Positions 24,980 through 37,300 of a DNA stretch of 64,000 bases are shown here, one piece after another; within the stretch, counting starts at the first letter, position 1, and each line of letters opens with the position of its first letter. Source of the stretch: Rhytidiadelphus loreus. Lineage: Eukaryota; Streptophyta; Bryopsida; Hypnales; Hylocomiaceae. The stretch is from the NCBI GenBank assembly GCA_947034895.1, contig OX344762.1:3164501-3228500 (forward strand), read 5' to 3'. Below the pieces are notes generated by a model. It saw nothing but the letters and a program-made list of their open reading frames with translations, was not told where the DNA came from and did not search any database. A program made the translations under genes and the position numbers.

Positions 24980-25577
24980 GTTTTTCCACTGTGAGATGGA
25001 GAGTGCAACTTTAAACCCGAATGATTATTATAAGTCTCTTAATACAATTATGATGGAAAAAACGTAATCTAAGTATCAGTAACAGGCCTCTTTAATGTCA
25101 CAAGCAAGGCACCCAAAATGCACATGATATAATGGAGTTATGGGGCATTGTGCCATTGGAATAGCAAGAGTCAGCATGGTGGTCCACTGATTTATCCTAT
25201 CAGTAATTTACCAAGGTCAACTCGGTGTCAGTCTGTGCATTAATTTCCAGAAAAAAGAAAATTTGAGGAGAACAAATTTGACACCCTCACTAATAGGACA
25301 AATCAGTAGTCCAGCAAGCAAGCTGTGACGAAAACTCCACTGAAAGCAGTGCAGCGGCTGATGGGCAAGTCCAAAGAGTGCACCATGTCTGTTCTTCCGA
25401 ACTGATTTTCCAGAGTAATGCAGCCGACATCATACAGTTTCCCAATTTGCAGGGATCGTATCACAGTAGTATAGATTATTATACAGAAACTCTAGTGTAC
25501 TAAACTCGCAGAGTAGACCTTTCGATGATGAATAACCTAGACGTTTTCAAGTACATACAAATGTTTCACGCATTCCT
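24980..25577. other. Intergenic region between convergent genes
   Basis: The PELP1-like gene ends at 24979 and the peptidase gene ends at 25578 on the opposite strand, so these 600 bp hold both 3' untranslated regions. No other gene or repeat is seen. Confidence 0.7.
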
Positions 25578-28500
25578 TCAAATATTTCTCTCTAAAAAAT
25601 CACAGATTCGCTCCTCCATGTACATCCGATCTTTGAGCCCGCGCGGCATGTGTCTTTCGTCCGGGAACACCAGCAGCTCATAATCCTTGGATGCCGCAGT
25701 CAGCGTGTTAATCAGGCGAGCAGTGTGCCGGAAATGTACATTCTCATCGATCATGCCATGCACCAACAACAGCTTCCCCGTGATCTGATAGACGTGGTGC
25801 ATGACCGAGCTGTATTGGTAGCCGGCGGGGTTGCTGGACGGGGTGCCCATGTACTTTTCTGTGTAGTGGGTGTCGTACCCATCCCACGACGTGACGGGCG
25901 CTCCAGCAACTGCACACGAAAAAGTCTCGGGACAGCGGGCTAACGCCATGGAGGCCATGTAACCGCCATAGCTCCATCCGTAGATTCCAATTCGGTTCGG
26001 AAGCGCAAGACCTTGGCTTACCAGCCACTGCACTCCCGTTTGCTGATCCTCCACGTCGATCTTCCCCATGTTGTGCTTAATTGCTCCCTCAAAATCTAGA
26101 CCTCTTCTGGCACTACCTCTATTGTCCAGCTGCACATTCCCACCAATGTCCAAGCACACACAACACAATCAGAACTTCTGTAACGCTGGAATGGACATTA
26201 GAGCAAAAACGAGCAACCGAAGGCCTATGAACGGATCCAGCATCCACAAATTACAAATGGAAGTTCATTTGCACATGATTTTACCCCCAAATGCCCACGC
26301 TACAATAAGAGAGCTATTAGTCGATTTAGGAACTTTCAAAATATATTCCTATCGTTCAGAAATATAGGGTATCATTTCTTCTTTCTATTGGTACGATATG
26401 TTGCCGTATGGCCATTCGGGGGCATTAGGGGTTAAACATAAGTGCACAAATAAACACGACGAAAGAGTTCCAATACAAGTGCAAGAGGAGGATAAAACGA
26501 ACCTTCCAAACAAGGATGCCTCGACTTCTCAGGTACTGAGCACGCATATCCACCGTGTTCATCCAGGAATTGCATACTATTTGCACATTAGGGCCACCAT
26601 AAACGCTCACTACTGTCCTATAGGGTGGACGCCCGAACTGTTTCGAATCTGGGATGTAAACAAGGCCATGCAAGACTGTTCCATCACTCGCAGTCAGTGA
26701 TTTGAACTCAGGAGGGGTCAGTTGCAACCTCCGTGCGTGATAAGTGGGCACGGGTTGCTCATATATCGAGACCAGCAGCTTCCCAGTGTCTAAGGACCGC
26801 AGCAGTAGCCTGGGTGGAGTGTCTAACGAGTCGTGAATATCCACAAACTTTTTCATCTGGTGATCTAGTACCACAATATGCCGACCTGCCCCTTGTGTCA
26901 GCCTCTTGGGCTCCGTCAGGGGTTGCGTACAATCCAGGCTGGCGCTGTACAGATGGGTTTCTAAAGGGCTATCATACGTTCCTGTAAAGTACACCAAGCC
27001 GGCCTCTTCATCCACTCCTGCCACTTGTTCCACCATCCAGCTGCCCTGCGTGAGAGCCCTCACGCAATTGCCGAACTCATCCAGCATGTATAAGTGCCGA
27101 AATCCTGTCTTCTCACTTGCCCAGATGAAGCCCCCTGCAAGGACGCCATAGCATCGACGCAGAGGAGTGAAACAGTCGTGCAAGTTCACCCAAATGTCGC
27201 TCTCTTCCGTGAGCAACACCGTTCTCTTGCCGGTCAGTGGATCAAACCTCAGCAGCTTCAGCTTGGTTTGCGACCGGTTCTGCACTTGAGCTGTGAGATA
27301 TCCATTGGGCAACCACGAAACTCTTGCTAGATACTCCTCATCGTCATGGCCTTCCCCGCAGAGACCAACCTCCAAATCCATCCAGACTACACTACCACCG
27401 TGGGATGGAACCACCCCTAATCGCACGCTCACGTTCGAATGGCCTGCAAACGGATAGGCATGATCTTCTTCAGCCTCCCCTCCTGTTGTCGCCTTTCCCT
27501 GGTGCATGATTCTAAAAGGCGGGATCCTTGATGCGTCCACTTCCGCAAACGCTATGTAGCGACTATCAGACGACCACCAGAAGCCATTTCGTCTGTCCAT
27601 TTCTTCCTGTTGTGCACAACAACTCCCCTCGTCAGTGGGACGTTTAACATACCTTCATGATATCTGTTTAGTGCAAGAGAACTCGGATCAAATTAGCCTG
27701 TACTAGCCGGGAGTAAGAAAACAGAGTACACTCAGCCCTTTCTAATGACACTGCCTCGGGGGAGGGGTGTTGGGGCAAATGGGCTTCCAAATGCACTCAC
27801 AACTAGACATGTGGAAGTTGTCCATTCAGATGTGTACACAACATAAGACATTCTCCGGATATACAGAGAATATGCAATTTGAATGTGTCATTAGAGAGGA
27901 TTCAGTGTAGATAAATGCACTCAGAAGGGAGACTTTATTGTCACTCAACAGCAACACCACTCTCAATGGCCAAAAGACAAAAAAGCCAACAGAAATAGAA
28001 AAACATCACAGTACCTGCGCTATATACTCGGCAAGTCCATGAACCTGCAACAAGGTGAGCACCAATAGAATGAGTAAACACATCTTCAAGCGTTAATTTC
28101 ACAACTGCCAATTATAAAGACTGGTAACCAAAATGAAGGTAGACCAAATCACGATACGGTAGTCGAAAGATAGATCAAATACAGGTTAAACACAATCACG
28201 ATAGACCAATATATAACCATAAGAAACAATAATTGATAGGAGAAGCAAACAAATTAATTCTTGACGTACAAATGAGCATAACAAAGACCTGGTGCCAATA
28301 AGGGAATGCAACGAATAAATGCAAATACCAACCTTGCCAGTTCCTCGAGCGCCATATGTGATTTGGACGGGATCCCCAAAGGCTACTGGAACCACATATA
28401 ACTCATCATCCCTCACATAAGCTACGGAGCATCCATCAGGTGCAAGCTGGGGATCCAGAATTGGAGACCAAGACGTGCTAGCTACCCGCCGTCGCAGCTC

Positions 28501-29896
28501 AGCTCCCAAGCCTTCTTGGACATAAATCTGGCATCATTCAAAGTTCATATCATAACCATATCAGGCAAAGTATCAACGGAGGCACGCCAAACCTAATTCA
28601 TCTTAACAGAAAAAATCGAACCTCATGAAGGTCTTTCCACGGAAGTTGTCAGTGATGTAGGACAAAATCCTGAAAACTACTGGCATCAATATTTCCAGCG
28701 AATATATTAGAAAAATAACTTGCCACTTCACAGCACTATCAGAGCTACACAACACCTGACTCTCAAATTAGGGCAGTAATACACGTCCTAGAAACTAAAA
28801 TAATGGTCTCTTCCTGAGACTTCAAATGTGAGCAATTCCTTCAAGACGATTCCAACTGAAAGACATGATGAATAGAACTCAAGCAAAAGTGGACAACAAC
28901 CTAAACACTGCTGTCATCACTATTCCCAGTCAATACATTCGAACAACAACTTGCCACACCACCGCATCATCAGAGACACAACCCCTAAATCCCACTTAGG
29001 GCAAGGTGAATGATTGCAAGCAGTGCAAAACGCAACCGAGACCTAAAGTGGGCAACGTCCTTGACACTAAAACAATGGTCTCGTCTCTGACCCTTCAAAA
29101 GTGAGCAATTCCTCACGACATTTTTCAACTGCAAGACGTGAATAGAGGAAGAATTCGACCCAAGTGGCAGAGCAAGCATTTCTACTGCAGGGTGGATGAG
29201 TTGCAGGCAAACAGGATGGATCCATGGACATACCCCACCCGGAAGCGGAACCATGAGCCGGGACGGCACGCCTTTGGCCCACTCATAGCGCGTCACTCCT
29301 AAGCCTCTCTCTCGCAGTCGCTCCCGTCGCAGCTTCTCCAGCGTGGAGAGGTTGCCCTCGTCCACTCCACCGCCCGGGGGACTGACCAGCAAGCGCTGCT
29401 GCCGGGCGGCGACGTCGAAGGCGTAGATTTTGCGGCTGAGCGTGCTGTCGGGGCTGTACAGGTAGGTGATGAGCTTGTCGTCGGGGCTGAACTGCACCGA
29501 CGCCGGGGCCACGTAGCCGGGGAGCGGGTACTGCACGATATCCTCCACGGGGAAGAGCGTGTACTCGTCGCCCAGCGTTTGGCTATCCGTGGTGGGCATG
29601 GTGCTGCTGGTGGTGCTGGTAGTAGTCGTCTGCTGCAGAGGAGGTGGGGACAGCGAGTGCGAACTCAAGTGGGGAGAGGGATTGGTGCTCGAGATCGTCG
29701 TCGACTGCTGGGGGGACAAACTGCCACCGAGCATGCCACACCATCCAAGGAACGAGAAGCGGTCAGAATGGGGGAAGGGGGAGGGCGAGGGCTTCAACGG
29801 AGAAGAAGACGAATTCTTCGTATCGAGGGCTCGATGCCGTTCAAATCCCGATTCCGCCGAGGTAACGTCCGCGACTTGATACCCAAATAGTGACAT
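25578..29896 (-). CDS. DPP8/9-like prolyl dipeptidyl peptidase (S9B family), 5 exons
   Basis: Coding exons on the minus strand: 29896-29234, 28527-28333, 28044-28015, 27606-26503 and 26129-25578. All introns are GT-AG, phase 0; product 847 residues. N-terminal beta-propeller landmarks: [100 protein letters not shown] and [16 protein letters not shown]. The C-terminal alpha/beta-hydrolase domain has nucleophile elbow GWSYGG (Ser717), GMIDENVH (Asp792) and DERHMP (His824), numbered from the first Met. Enzymes of this family remove N-terminal X-Pro/X-Ala dipeptides; plant forms are probably soluble, and no membrane anchor is seen. The third exon is only 30 nt. The first 100 residues are Ser/Pro/Thr-rich and poorly conserved, so an internal start (MPTTDSQT) is possible. 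Confidence 0.92.
26280..26434. mobile_element. Very short TTAA-type MITE in the peptidase intron 4
   Basis: Left end CCCCCAAATGCCCACGC (from about 26284) and right end complement CCCCTAATGCCCCCGAATGG, followed by TTAA (26431-26434); the left flank reads TTTA. About 147 bp, the smallest family member here. Confidence 0.6.
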
Positions 29897-31100
29897 CCAG
29901 CTTCACGCACATCTCGAGGGATCATCTGCCCCGCAGCCAATCCCCTGGCTGCTCGATGTTACCCCGACACTGTCGTCCCCAAAGAAGCAGAAGCAGAAGC
30001 AGAATATGATGATGATAATAAGGATGCACCACGCAACGGGTTCACGAACTCGCCAACCTCCAAGTGAATTCCTGCTATCACAAAAGCAAGCAAGCAGAGA
30101 TTCGTAAACCGCGGCATTCATAACACGATATCGGTGAGCGATGCAATAGCCAACATCCCACATCCCAATTCCCTGCAAATTGACGAGCGATCGAGCTCAT
30201 AGAGCTAGCCCTAATAGCCTCTCCCACGGTTTCGACCTAATAAGATACGACACACACACGACATCCACAACGACGCAATCAAAACTGGATTAAACCACCG
30301 AAATTCCTTCAGATTCCTCGACCGACAAAGTCAGCCAATGTCCGATTCCACGCCATATCCACACAACTCCATAACGCCACGCGACTCAGACTCGCACCAC
30401 TCCCACTCCCACTCCCACTCCCACCCTTCCCATGCAATTGCCGCCATCCAATTGCGCCACCAACAACACGTACCTTCAGCAATGTCCCAATTGGGAACGT
30501 AAAAACTAAGAAGCGAATCCCGATGCCGCGCTTCGGGATCCACATGCCCCGGCACCAACCAACACCACAACAAGGCCTTCCCCCGCTCCTTACAGCTCCA
30601 TGGCCAATTCATTCATAGCTCTACCCTGCCTTCGCAAACCCAAACCCCAGGAACCAGAAGAAGAACCAGAAGAAGTAAACGGAGAGAGAGAGACAGAGAG
30701 AGAGACAGAGAGAGAGAGAGCCCGGAGAGACGATGGATCTCCTGCAAATGACAATCGACCAACGCCGAAACCTTTTTCTTGTACTGAAAAGAAAGCCTGC
30801 GACGACTTGTTCCACTTCTTCTTCTTCTTCTTCGTGTTTGCGGTCGTCTTCTTCGTTTCCGTGTTTGTATTCGTGTTTCTAAAGAGAGAAAGGATCTAGT
30901 AGCGTGTTGTGATCATGTGATGTGATGGCAAAGGTGGGGGATGGCGATGACGATGACGATATTGGCGTAGAAGCGCTGGGACGTTACCTTAGCGGGATCT
31001 CCATAGCCAGCAGTCCAGCACCAGCACCAGCAGGCCTTCTTTTGCGGCAGCTTGTTTCTTTTTCTCGGGGATTATGTTTAGTGTATTTGGGGGAAGAGGC
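29897..31100 (-). promoter_or_regulatory. Leader/promoter region of the DPP8/9-like gene
   Basis: Upstream of the peptidase ATG there is no further coding match. On the minus strand a good donor (AAG followed by GTACGTG) near 30474 suggests a 5'-UTR intron. Two simple repeats mark the leader: a (CACTCC)n-type hexamer run at 30399-30424 and a GAGAGA/GACAGAGAG run at 30685-30722, which on the transcribed strand is a CT patch common in plant leaders. No clear TATA box was assigned. Confidence 0.45.
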
Positions 31101-31859
31101 GAATTTGCTAAATGGTGGAGATTAGCGATACCTATTTTATTATTGGCTTTGGACGGGACAGCCCAAAAAATGGTGGGCAATTTTGGGCCAGAATCTTACT
31201 TCATTTGGGGTCTAGCTCTTTTGACAATTAGAAAAATGGGTGGAAAAATAGACAAAATCGTCAAATTATTCTCCATGAAATAGTAGCTCTAAGAAAGAAA
31301 TAAGACAATTAGATTAGCCAATATTTTTTAATGAAGGTTAGTAATAATAGAAAATTTTGTGGATGAGCGTACTTGTGTGGGTGATTCTCTCTATTTTTTG
31401 CCATACGTGCATGTATTTCAAGATGCAAATCATCATACCATCAAAATAAATATATATGTATTTTATTTATTTATTGGTAGGACCGATAGTAGTGTACCTC
31501 GAGGAAATTTGAATAGCTACCTTACGCAAATAGTAAGCCAAATGAATGCTAAAGGGACAAAGTCTCTTGTAGTCGAGCTACTTGATTTCAATGTTCCAAC
31601 AACATTTTTAGTTATTGTGGAACATACCAATTTTGAAGAGATTAGTGTAGTACCTTGGCAAATTTGGCATTATTTATATTATTTTTAAATGTTGAAGTTT
31701 TGAGGGGGGGAAATGGTCAAACAACAAACTAGATGTTTGTGTAGAAAAATTTGTGAATTTCATAGGTTAAGTTATTGATGAAAATTGAAGTAATGAAGAT
31801 TTTGTAACTAACAATCAATGATTTAATACTACTCATTCTTCCAACACATTAGCCTTGTA
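31101..31859. other. Gene-free spacer
   Basis: A/T-rich with short open frames that lack motifs. The G/C-richer genic sequence ends near 31,250. Confidence 0.55.
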
Positions 31860-32175
31860 ACACCATGCAGAACTTAAAGTGTCATATGAATGACATTGAA
31901 GGCTCCTTGAGAAACTCCTCATGTCATATGAATGACATTCAAAGCTCCACAAAGAGCTCTAAAAAAGTCAAATAAATTGCATTCAAGAATGTAACTATTC
32001 ATCATGTTTAAGGGCAACTTTGAAGTTAATGATGACAAGTGGAGGTGTTGAAGTTAGGCTCTTGACATTCAAGGCTCCTAGAGAACCTCAAAATGTCCTA
32101 TGAATGATGTTAGGGCTCTGTAGAGAACTCAAAATGTCCTAACATATGGCATTCAAGAATACAACTACACAAATA
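31860..32175. repeat. Degenerate tandem repeat with TGAATGACATTCAA cores
   Basis: Repeated phrases such as GTCATATGAATGACATT, AAGGCTCCTTGAGAAACTC and GGCATTCAAGAAT(A/G) recur three to five times, with a unit of about 55-60 bp. The core ATGTCATATGAATGACAT is itself palindromic. Confidence 0.6.
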
Positions 32176-32580
32176 AAGGGTAAATCATGTTGGAAGGCAA
32201 CTACAGTGATAAAAACCAAATTCATCATGTTGGAGGACAGCTTTGAGGTTGATGATCACTACCCAATCAAGGTATATTCCCTTCCATTAACATTCCGTAC
32301 CCTAAAGTATAGTATATGTGTTGAGGTCAAGTTGGTGTTTTTGAATGAATAGTCACTCAATCCATTTGTCAAGACCTCAATCAATAAAATTAAAATTGGA
32401 TACCCTAGTTTTATTTTTTAATTATTTTTTCAAAATCCAGAAATTCAAATATCAATGTCAATTTTGGTTATTAACAAAAAGATATGGAATAAACCGCATC
32501 TCTGTACACGTTTTAGCCATAAATCTATATGTATCTACATTCAAATATATATATATATATATGATTTTCACCCACTCGGA

Positions 32581-32818
32581 CATGCGCAGGGAGAATTGAC
32601 CCCCTCATTGCCCCGGTCAACTTAAGTTTGAAAAAAAAGCCCCCTATGTTGTGCCAATATTTTGGTAATTCTTGCATCTCCCAAGAGTTATTTGGGGCCT
32701 CTGATTGCAAATATGAATTCAGAATTTCAAAAAAAAATTAAGCCTTGCAAATAAAAAATTCCAGGGTTTGCCCTGGAGGGGCAATGAGGGGGTCAATTCA
32801 CCCTGGCCCTCAGACATG
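32581..32818. mobile_element. Small TIR element with 8-bp imperfect target duplication
   Basis: The left end (AGGGAGAATTGACCCCC then TCATTGCCCC) is inverted at the right end (GGGGCAATGAGGGGGTCAAT then TCACCCTGGCCCT). Flanks read CGGACATG (32577-32584) and CAGACATG (32811-32818), a 7/8 match. About 225 bp, non-coding. The duplication length favours hAT. Confidence 0.65.
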
Positions 32819-33834
32819 GAGGGAATTTTTCAATCCTCCATGTCCACGTGACAAATGAAAAAACAAACTTTTAGGTGGATTTTTCGTTGATGCTGACGGA
32901 GTGCCTGGGCAATGAAGATTGGAGGATGATGATGAATGCCACCTCAGTTTGGCAGTTTACCAACTCAGTTTGTCCCATCTCTCATTCAATTTACCTCTTC
33001 ACTTTGTCTCAGTCAGTGAGTTACTGAGTGCCCAGGTGGTCATGTCATGACCTTCAGGTCAAGAGTTAAAAAAAAAAGTAAATGTCTTGGACACTCGGGG
33101 TTTCAAAAATCATATAAGTTTAGGGTGGATTTATTGTGTTCTTAAAGCGACCTTTTAAGAGCTGATTGCATTTGTTTGGGGAAGCTAAACTGACTCCTTG
33201 AAACAATTTCCAGCAAATTTTTGTAGGAAGAAAAAAATGGAATTGGTCATGTAATCCAAGTGGTTTTGCATTTTTTGGACATTCATAGAATTAGTTATAA
33301 AATTTGAAGTTGAAACACAATGGTCACTAAAAGTGACCACCTCTTGAAATGTATACTTTTGATACATTGAAGGAAACAAAATGTACTTGTGAGTTAGTGG
33401 TCGCTTTTATAATAGGGTTGCTTTTAGAGCACCCTACCTTAATCTTCATTGTTGCCTAAGATATGCACACCAAAAATCATAAAATTGTATAAGGGGAGTT
33501 ATTAGTTAATTCAAGGGTTGGGGGTAGATGAGGAGTTAAGGTAAATCAACCCATTGTGGTCAGAATTTGGAGTTTACCCTCATGCCATTACTGAAATTTT
33601 TCAAATTTTTTCCTACACAAAGATAAGTGTGAAAAATAGTGAGAGCAATTGAAATTTTATTTTTCAGACAAAGTGTGAATTAGTAATGTATTTCTGAAGT
33701 GATCTTCCCAACATGGTCTATAGGTTGCTCCATAATGAACAAAAAGTGTACCCAATATGCTTATCTTAACCATCTAAAGTGGTCACAATAATTTATAATG
33801 TAGAATGCCATGAAAAGTAACTTCTGACAATGAT
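32819..33834. other. Gene-free spacer with diverged dispersed repeats
   Basis: No gene. A stretch at 33540-33700 has an inverted, diverged copy at 44745-44925 (shared CAATTGAAATT, GAGAGCAATTG and ACCCATTGTGGTC-type motifs). Class unknown. Confidence 0.5.
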
Positions 33835-34686
33835 TTAGAGTATCCCCACGACAGGGCACTAAAGGCAACCAACATGGGGAGTGGGCTTCTTACTATGGGA
33901 CAAACTTGTAGTTAATACATTATTAATTAAAATTGAGTTTTAGATGAGAGGAAGAGTTCATTATATACACGTGAGGTAGGAGGATGTAGAACAACATATG
34001 TGGGATAATGTAAATTAAAATTAGTAGAAACTCAACCGCTCATAGTTAAGTCAAATGTAGGTTTTGTTTCTTAATAGATTTTCAAACCTCATTTAGGCAT
34101 AGTAGAAAAAAAAGTTCAAAACACTTTGAACTAAGGGAAGTTGGTAAATGAAGATAACTTTCATTTCCAAAAATCCGTTTGAGATTTAGAATCTCCGATC
34201 AAAAGTTATAGACAAATTTGAGAGAGGGGTTGGAAGGGAATTATTTTTTACAATTTCAAACTTCCTCTCTCAAATTTGTCTATAACTTTTGATTGGATGT
34301 TCTAAATCTCAAACGGATTTTTGGAAATGAAAGTTATCTTCATTTATCAACTTTTCTTAGCTCAAAGTGTTTTGAAAAAAAAAATTCTACCATGCCTAAA
34401 TGAGGTTTGAAATTCTATTGAAAAACAAAACCTACTTTTGACTTAATTATGAGCGGTTGAACTCCTACTAATTATAATTTACATTATCCTATATGGGTTG
34501 TTCTACATCCTACCACTTCATATGTATATAAAGAGTTTCTCTACTCAATTTTAATCTCAAGGTAAGATGGAGGTATTTTCCAACAAATGTGAGATGGTTG
34601 GTGGATTTAATTCTCTTATTTAACTAAAAACAATTTTTTGTGATTTGGTGCCCCTGTTTGGCGAGTTTGCTGTGAGAATGCTCTTA
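33835..34686. mobile_element. Foldback MITE forming a near-continuous hairpin
   Basis: Ends GAGTATCCCCACGACAGGGC (from 33838) and, inverted, GAGCATTCTCACAGC (to 34683) are bounded by TTA on both sides. From about 33905 to 34570 the sequence is a giant palindrome: arms of about 300 bp (for example TTTGAGATTTAGAATCTCCG opposed by its complement near 34300) around a loop of about 35 bp at 34229-34262. Non-coding; a transcript would fold into a long double-stranded RNA. The 3-bp TTA duplication would fit PIF/Harbinger, but it is short evidence. Confidence 0.75.
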
Positions 34687-35292
34687 CATTGGAAAAGTTG
34701 CGTGTTCCTAATGCGGTCACTAATCACTCCACAAGCGTCAGGTTAGATATTGATTGTGGTTTGAGAAAAAACATCATGGGGTCATAAGGTGTCCACTATG
34801 GGCGATCTGACCATAATGGGCTGTTTTACCTTATATAAGACAATTTTGTTCACTATGAGGGGCCTTTTTCAAGGATGCAAAATGGATCCTTGCCTCATTG
34901 GGAATTTTTTTTATGATTGTCACTAATTAAAATTGAATATATGACTAGTACTATTATTAAATATGAATTAAAGTTGGAGACAAAAAAATTCATTCGTCAT
35001 TGAGACCCTTCACCCATAGTCAATTCCTTACCAAATTTAAAACTAATAACATATTGTAAAAGTTTCTGAAGAGAAATAAAAGGTATTAAATTTTGAGGCA
35101 AATAAAAAAAATAGTAGAAAAAAGAAGCTAGAAACAGTAAATTACAATCATGGTTCAAAGGCTCTAAAAGTTGCATTAAGTCCACCACCAATCTACCACC
35201 AACTTATCACAAATCTATTATGACAAACTACCACTTTTCCAATTAATTGATTCATTATGGAATGAATGAATTATTTAATTGTGTTTTTGAAA

Positions 35293-35831
35293 TACTCCCT
35301 CCGGCCCCAAATAATCTTCTTGTTGGTGATATAATGTTCTAGAATAAGGTTGAAAATAACATTTAAAAAAATTGTCTTGCACTATAAGTAGAGTTCAAAG
35401 TCTTTTTCAAAGTGCAATCTTGGAGTATTGAGAAGAGAATTTTTTTGGAGATTTTCAAAGAGCACCTGTAGGCACTTAATTATTGAATGTGAGGTCATCA
35501 TATTGTAGTTAGTTAGTGTGGGCCCAAGACCAAATGTGGACCTTTGTTCCACCTTTCAAAGCTTCATCTCCTTTAAGTAGGCAATACTCAAAGAGATGTA
35601 AAGTATAAGAATGAATAGTGTTGATTGACCCCTTCAGTCATTTCATTTGTCTTTCGATTGATGACTACATGGATGGAGGAGGAACTACTACTCAAAGTTG
35701 TTTTGTTGGCCCCAGATAGTAATCAGAAGTTGAATTTGACCAATTCCCAATGTCACACAGAGCAATAGAAAGATCATTTTGAAACATAAAATTAAGGCTA
35801 ATATGAAGATCATTTTGGAACGGAGGGAATA
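35293..35831. mobile_element. Stowaway/mariner-type MITE
   Basis: The left end CTCCCTCCGGCCCCAAATAA (from 35295) and the right end complement TTCCCTCCGTTCCAAAATGA are the widespread Stowaway termini, with TA on both sides (35293-35294, 35830-35831). About 535 bp, non-coding. Confidence 0.8.
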
Positions 35832-35879
35832 CATTTTACACCCCACCCCACATTTATATTTTTTGGGAAAACTATTGTG

Positions 35880-36060
35880 ACTACAATCGATATCATTAGT
35901 ATTAGCATTTCATATTCCATATCAATATCCATGTATTACATCATATCATATTGAGTATATTGTATACACTATCCATATATATTGAGTATATCATATTCTA
36001 TATATTGTATTCTATAAGTATTTGTAATATATCCATATCATATTCATAAACTCTAATCTC
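35880..36060. repeat. A/T-rich simple sequence (CATATC/TATTG)
   Basis: Irregular repetition of CATATC, ATATTGAGTATAT and TATTGTAT. No further structure. Confidence 0.6.
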
Positions 36061-36984
36061 AACGGTCAAGATCATCTTTTAAGATGGCACGATCAACAAC
36101 AATAGTTTTTCTCTAATAATCCAAATTGACAACATTGGAAGGGGAAGGCATTTTTTTCATATGTAGATGAATGGTTTCACATTTAGGCGGGTTTTTTTTA
36201 TTAGTATTGGGTAAAATTGTTCACATCTCTTGGATACATTGTCAATTGATTAGACACTTGCTTGACTTAGGGTTTTTTAGGTTTAAAAGATTAATTATGA
36301 TTCAAAACAATGTTGATAGATGTTGGTAAGTATGGTACATTTCTTAAGAGTCATAGATGCAAAATTGTGCTTGGCAAAGTTAAAGGGATGGTGAAACAAT
36401 AGTCTACCCCTCAAATTTTAATACCTTTTGTCCTTCTTTCTTAGCTTTTAGAATATGTAGTTAGTTTTGAATTTGGTGAAGGTCCAAGTGTGGGAAAGGT
36501 CCAAACAAAGAATTGATCTATTTGTCCTCAAGTTTTTTAATACTAAATCCTAAATACCCTAGCACCTTATTTTTGTGTCGACTAAACTTAAAAGTTATAT
36601 AAAATCTTACCAAAGTAAAAATTTGGGTAGTTTTAGTACGGGCCCCTTTAGAAGACGCGGACACTCCTTGAAGGGAATTTTGGCATCACTAGGGAATGTT
36701 GGGGAACGAATCTGAGAACATGGGAACAAATTGAATTAGGATTTAATGAAATTGAATTAGGGTTTAACAATGACATTTAGAAGTGCAAGTGAGTGTACTA
36801 ATCCGTTGACAACATGGTGATCTCAGGGAAGAAGATTATGTTTCCGTAGGAGTTCTCATGGCAGTCAATTCTTCTTCAAGTGAAAAATAAGGGAAAATAT
36901 TTGTGTGCCTCTGAAACACATCAAAAAGTCCTAACGCCCTTAAAGTGTCCCTTTTTGAGCCACCTACCTTAATCTGTCACCAAC

Positions 36985-37200
36985 ATGGCGATCTCAGGGA
37001 AGAAGATTATGTTTCTAGAAGTTCTCATGGCGGTCCTCCTCGTCGTTGTAACAGAGGGGGCTGTAACAGTCTACAACCCAGCAAGGATTCCCATGGATGT
37101 CTTGAATGTGTGCAACCCTAAATTGGCAGTGCATAGTGCAGCCCAATGGATGGAGTCTAGAGACTGTGAGGGACAAAGTTCTTGTTTGGTCAGTGATTGA
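36985..37200 (+). CDS. Hypothetical short secreted-type reading frame
   Basis: 71 codons. Residues 1-25 look like a signal peptide (positively charged MAISGKK, hydrophobic core VLMAVLLVVV, then TEGA). The rest (AVTVYNPARIPMDVLNVCNP) is not recognised. The first 50 bp (CTCAGGGAAGAAGATTATGT) are repeated at 36823, so the region is rearranged. It abuts a decayed PRMT5 fragment and may be a truncated exon rather than a working gene. Confidence 0.3.
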   Translation: MAISGKKIMFLEVLMAVLLVVVTEGAVTVYNPARIPMDVLNVCNPKLAVHSAAQWMESRDCEGQSSCLVSD

Positions 37201-37300
37201 GAAGCTTTAATAATTGACCCCTTTTCCTTACTCACCTGAGAGAGAATGTTTGTTGCACATCCCTGAAACAGATGTTTGAAACCATTAGGAGCCAGACTTA

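Noticed and set aside
29559..29890. Plus-strand frames of about 100 codons
   Set aside because: Antisense to the Ser/Pro-rich first exon of the peptidase; long only because of its GC content.
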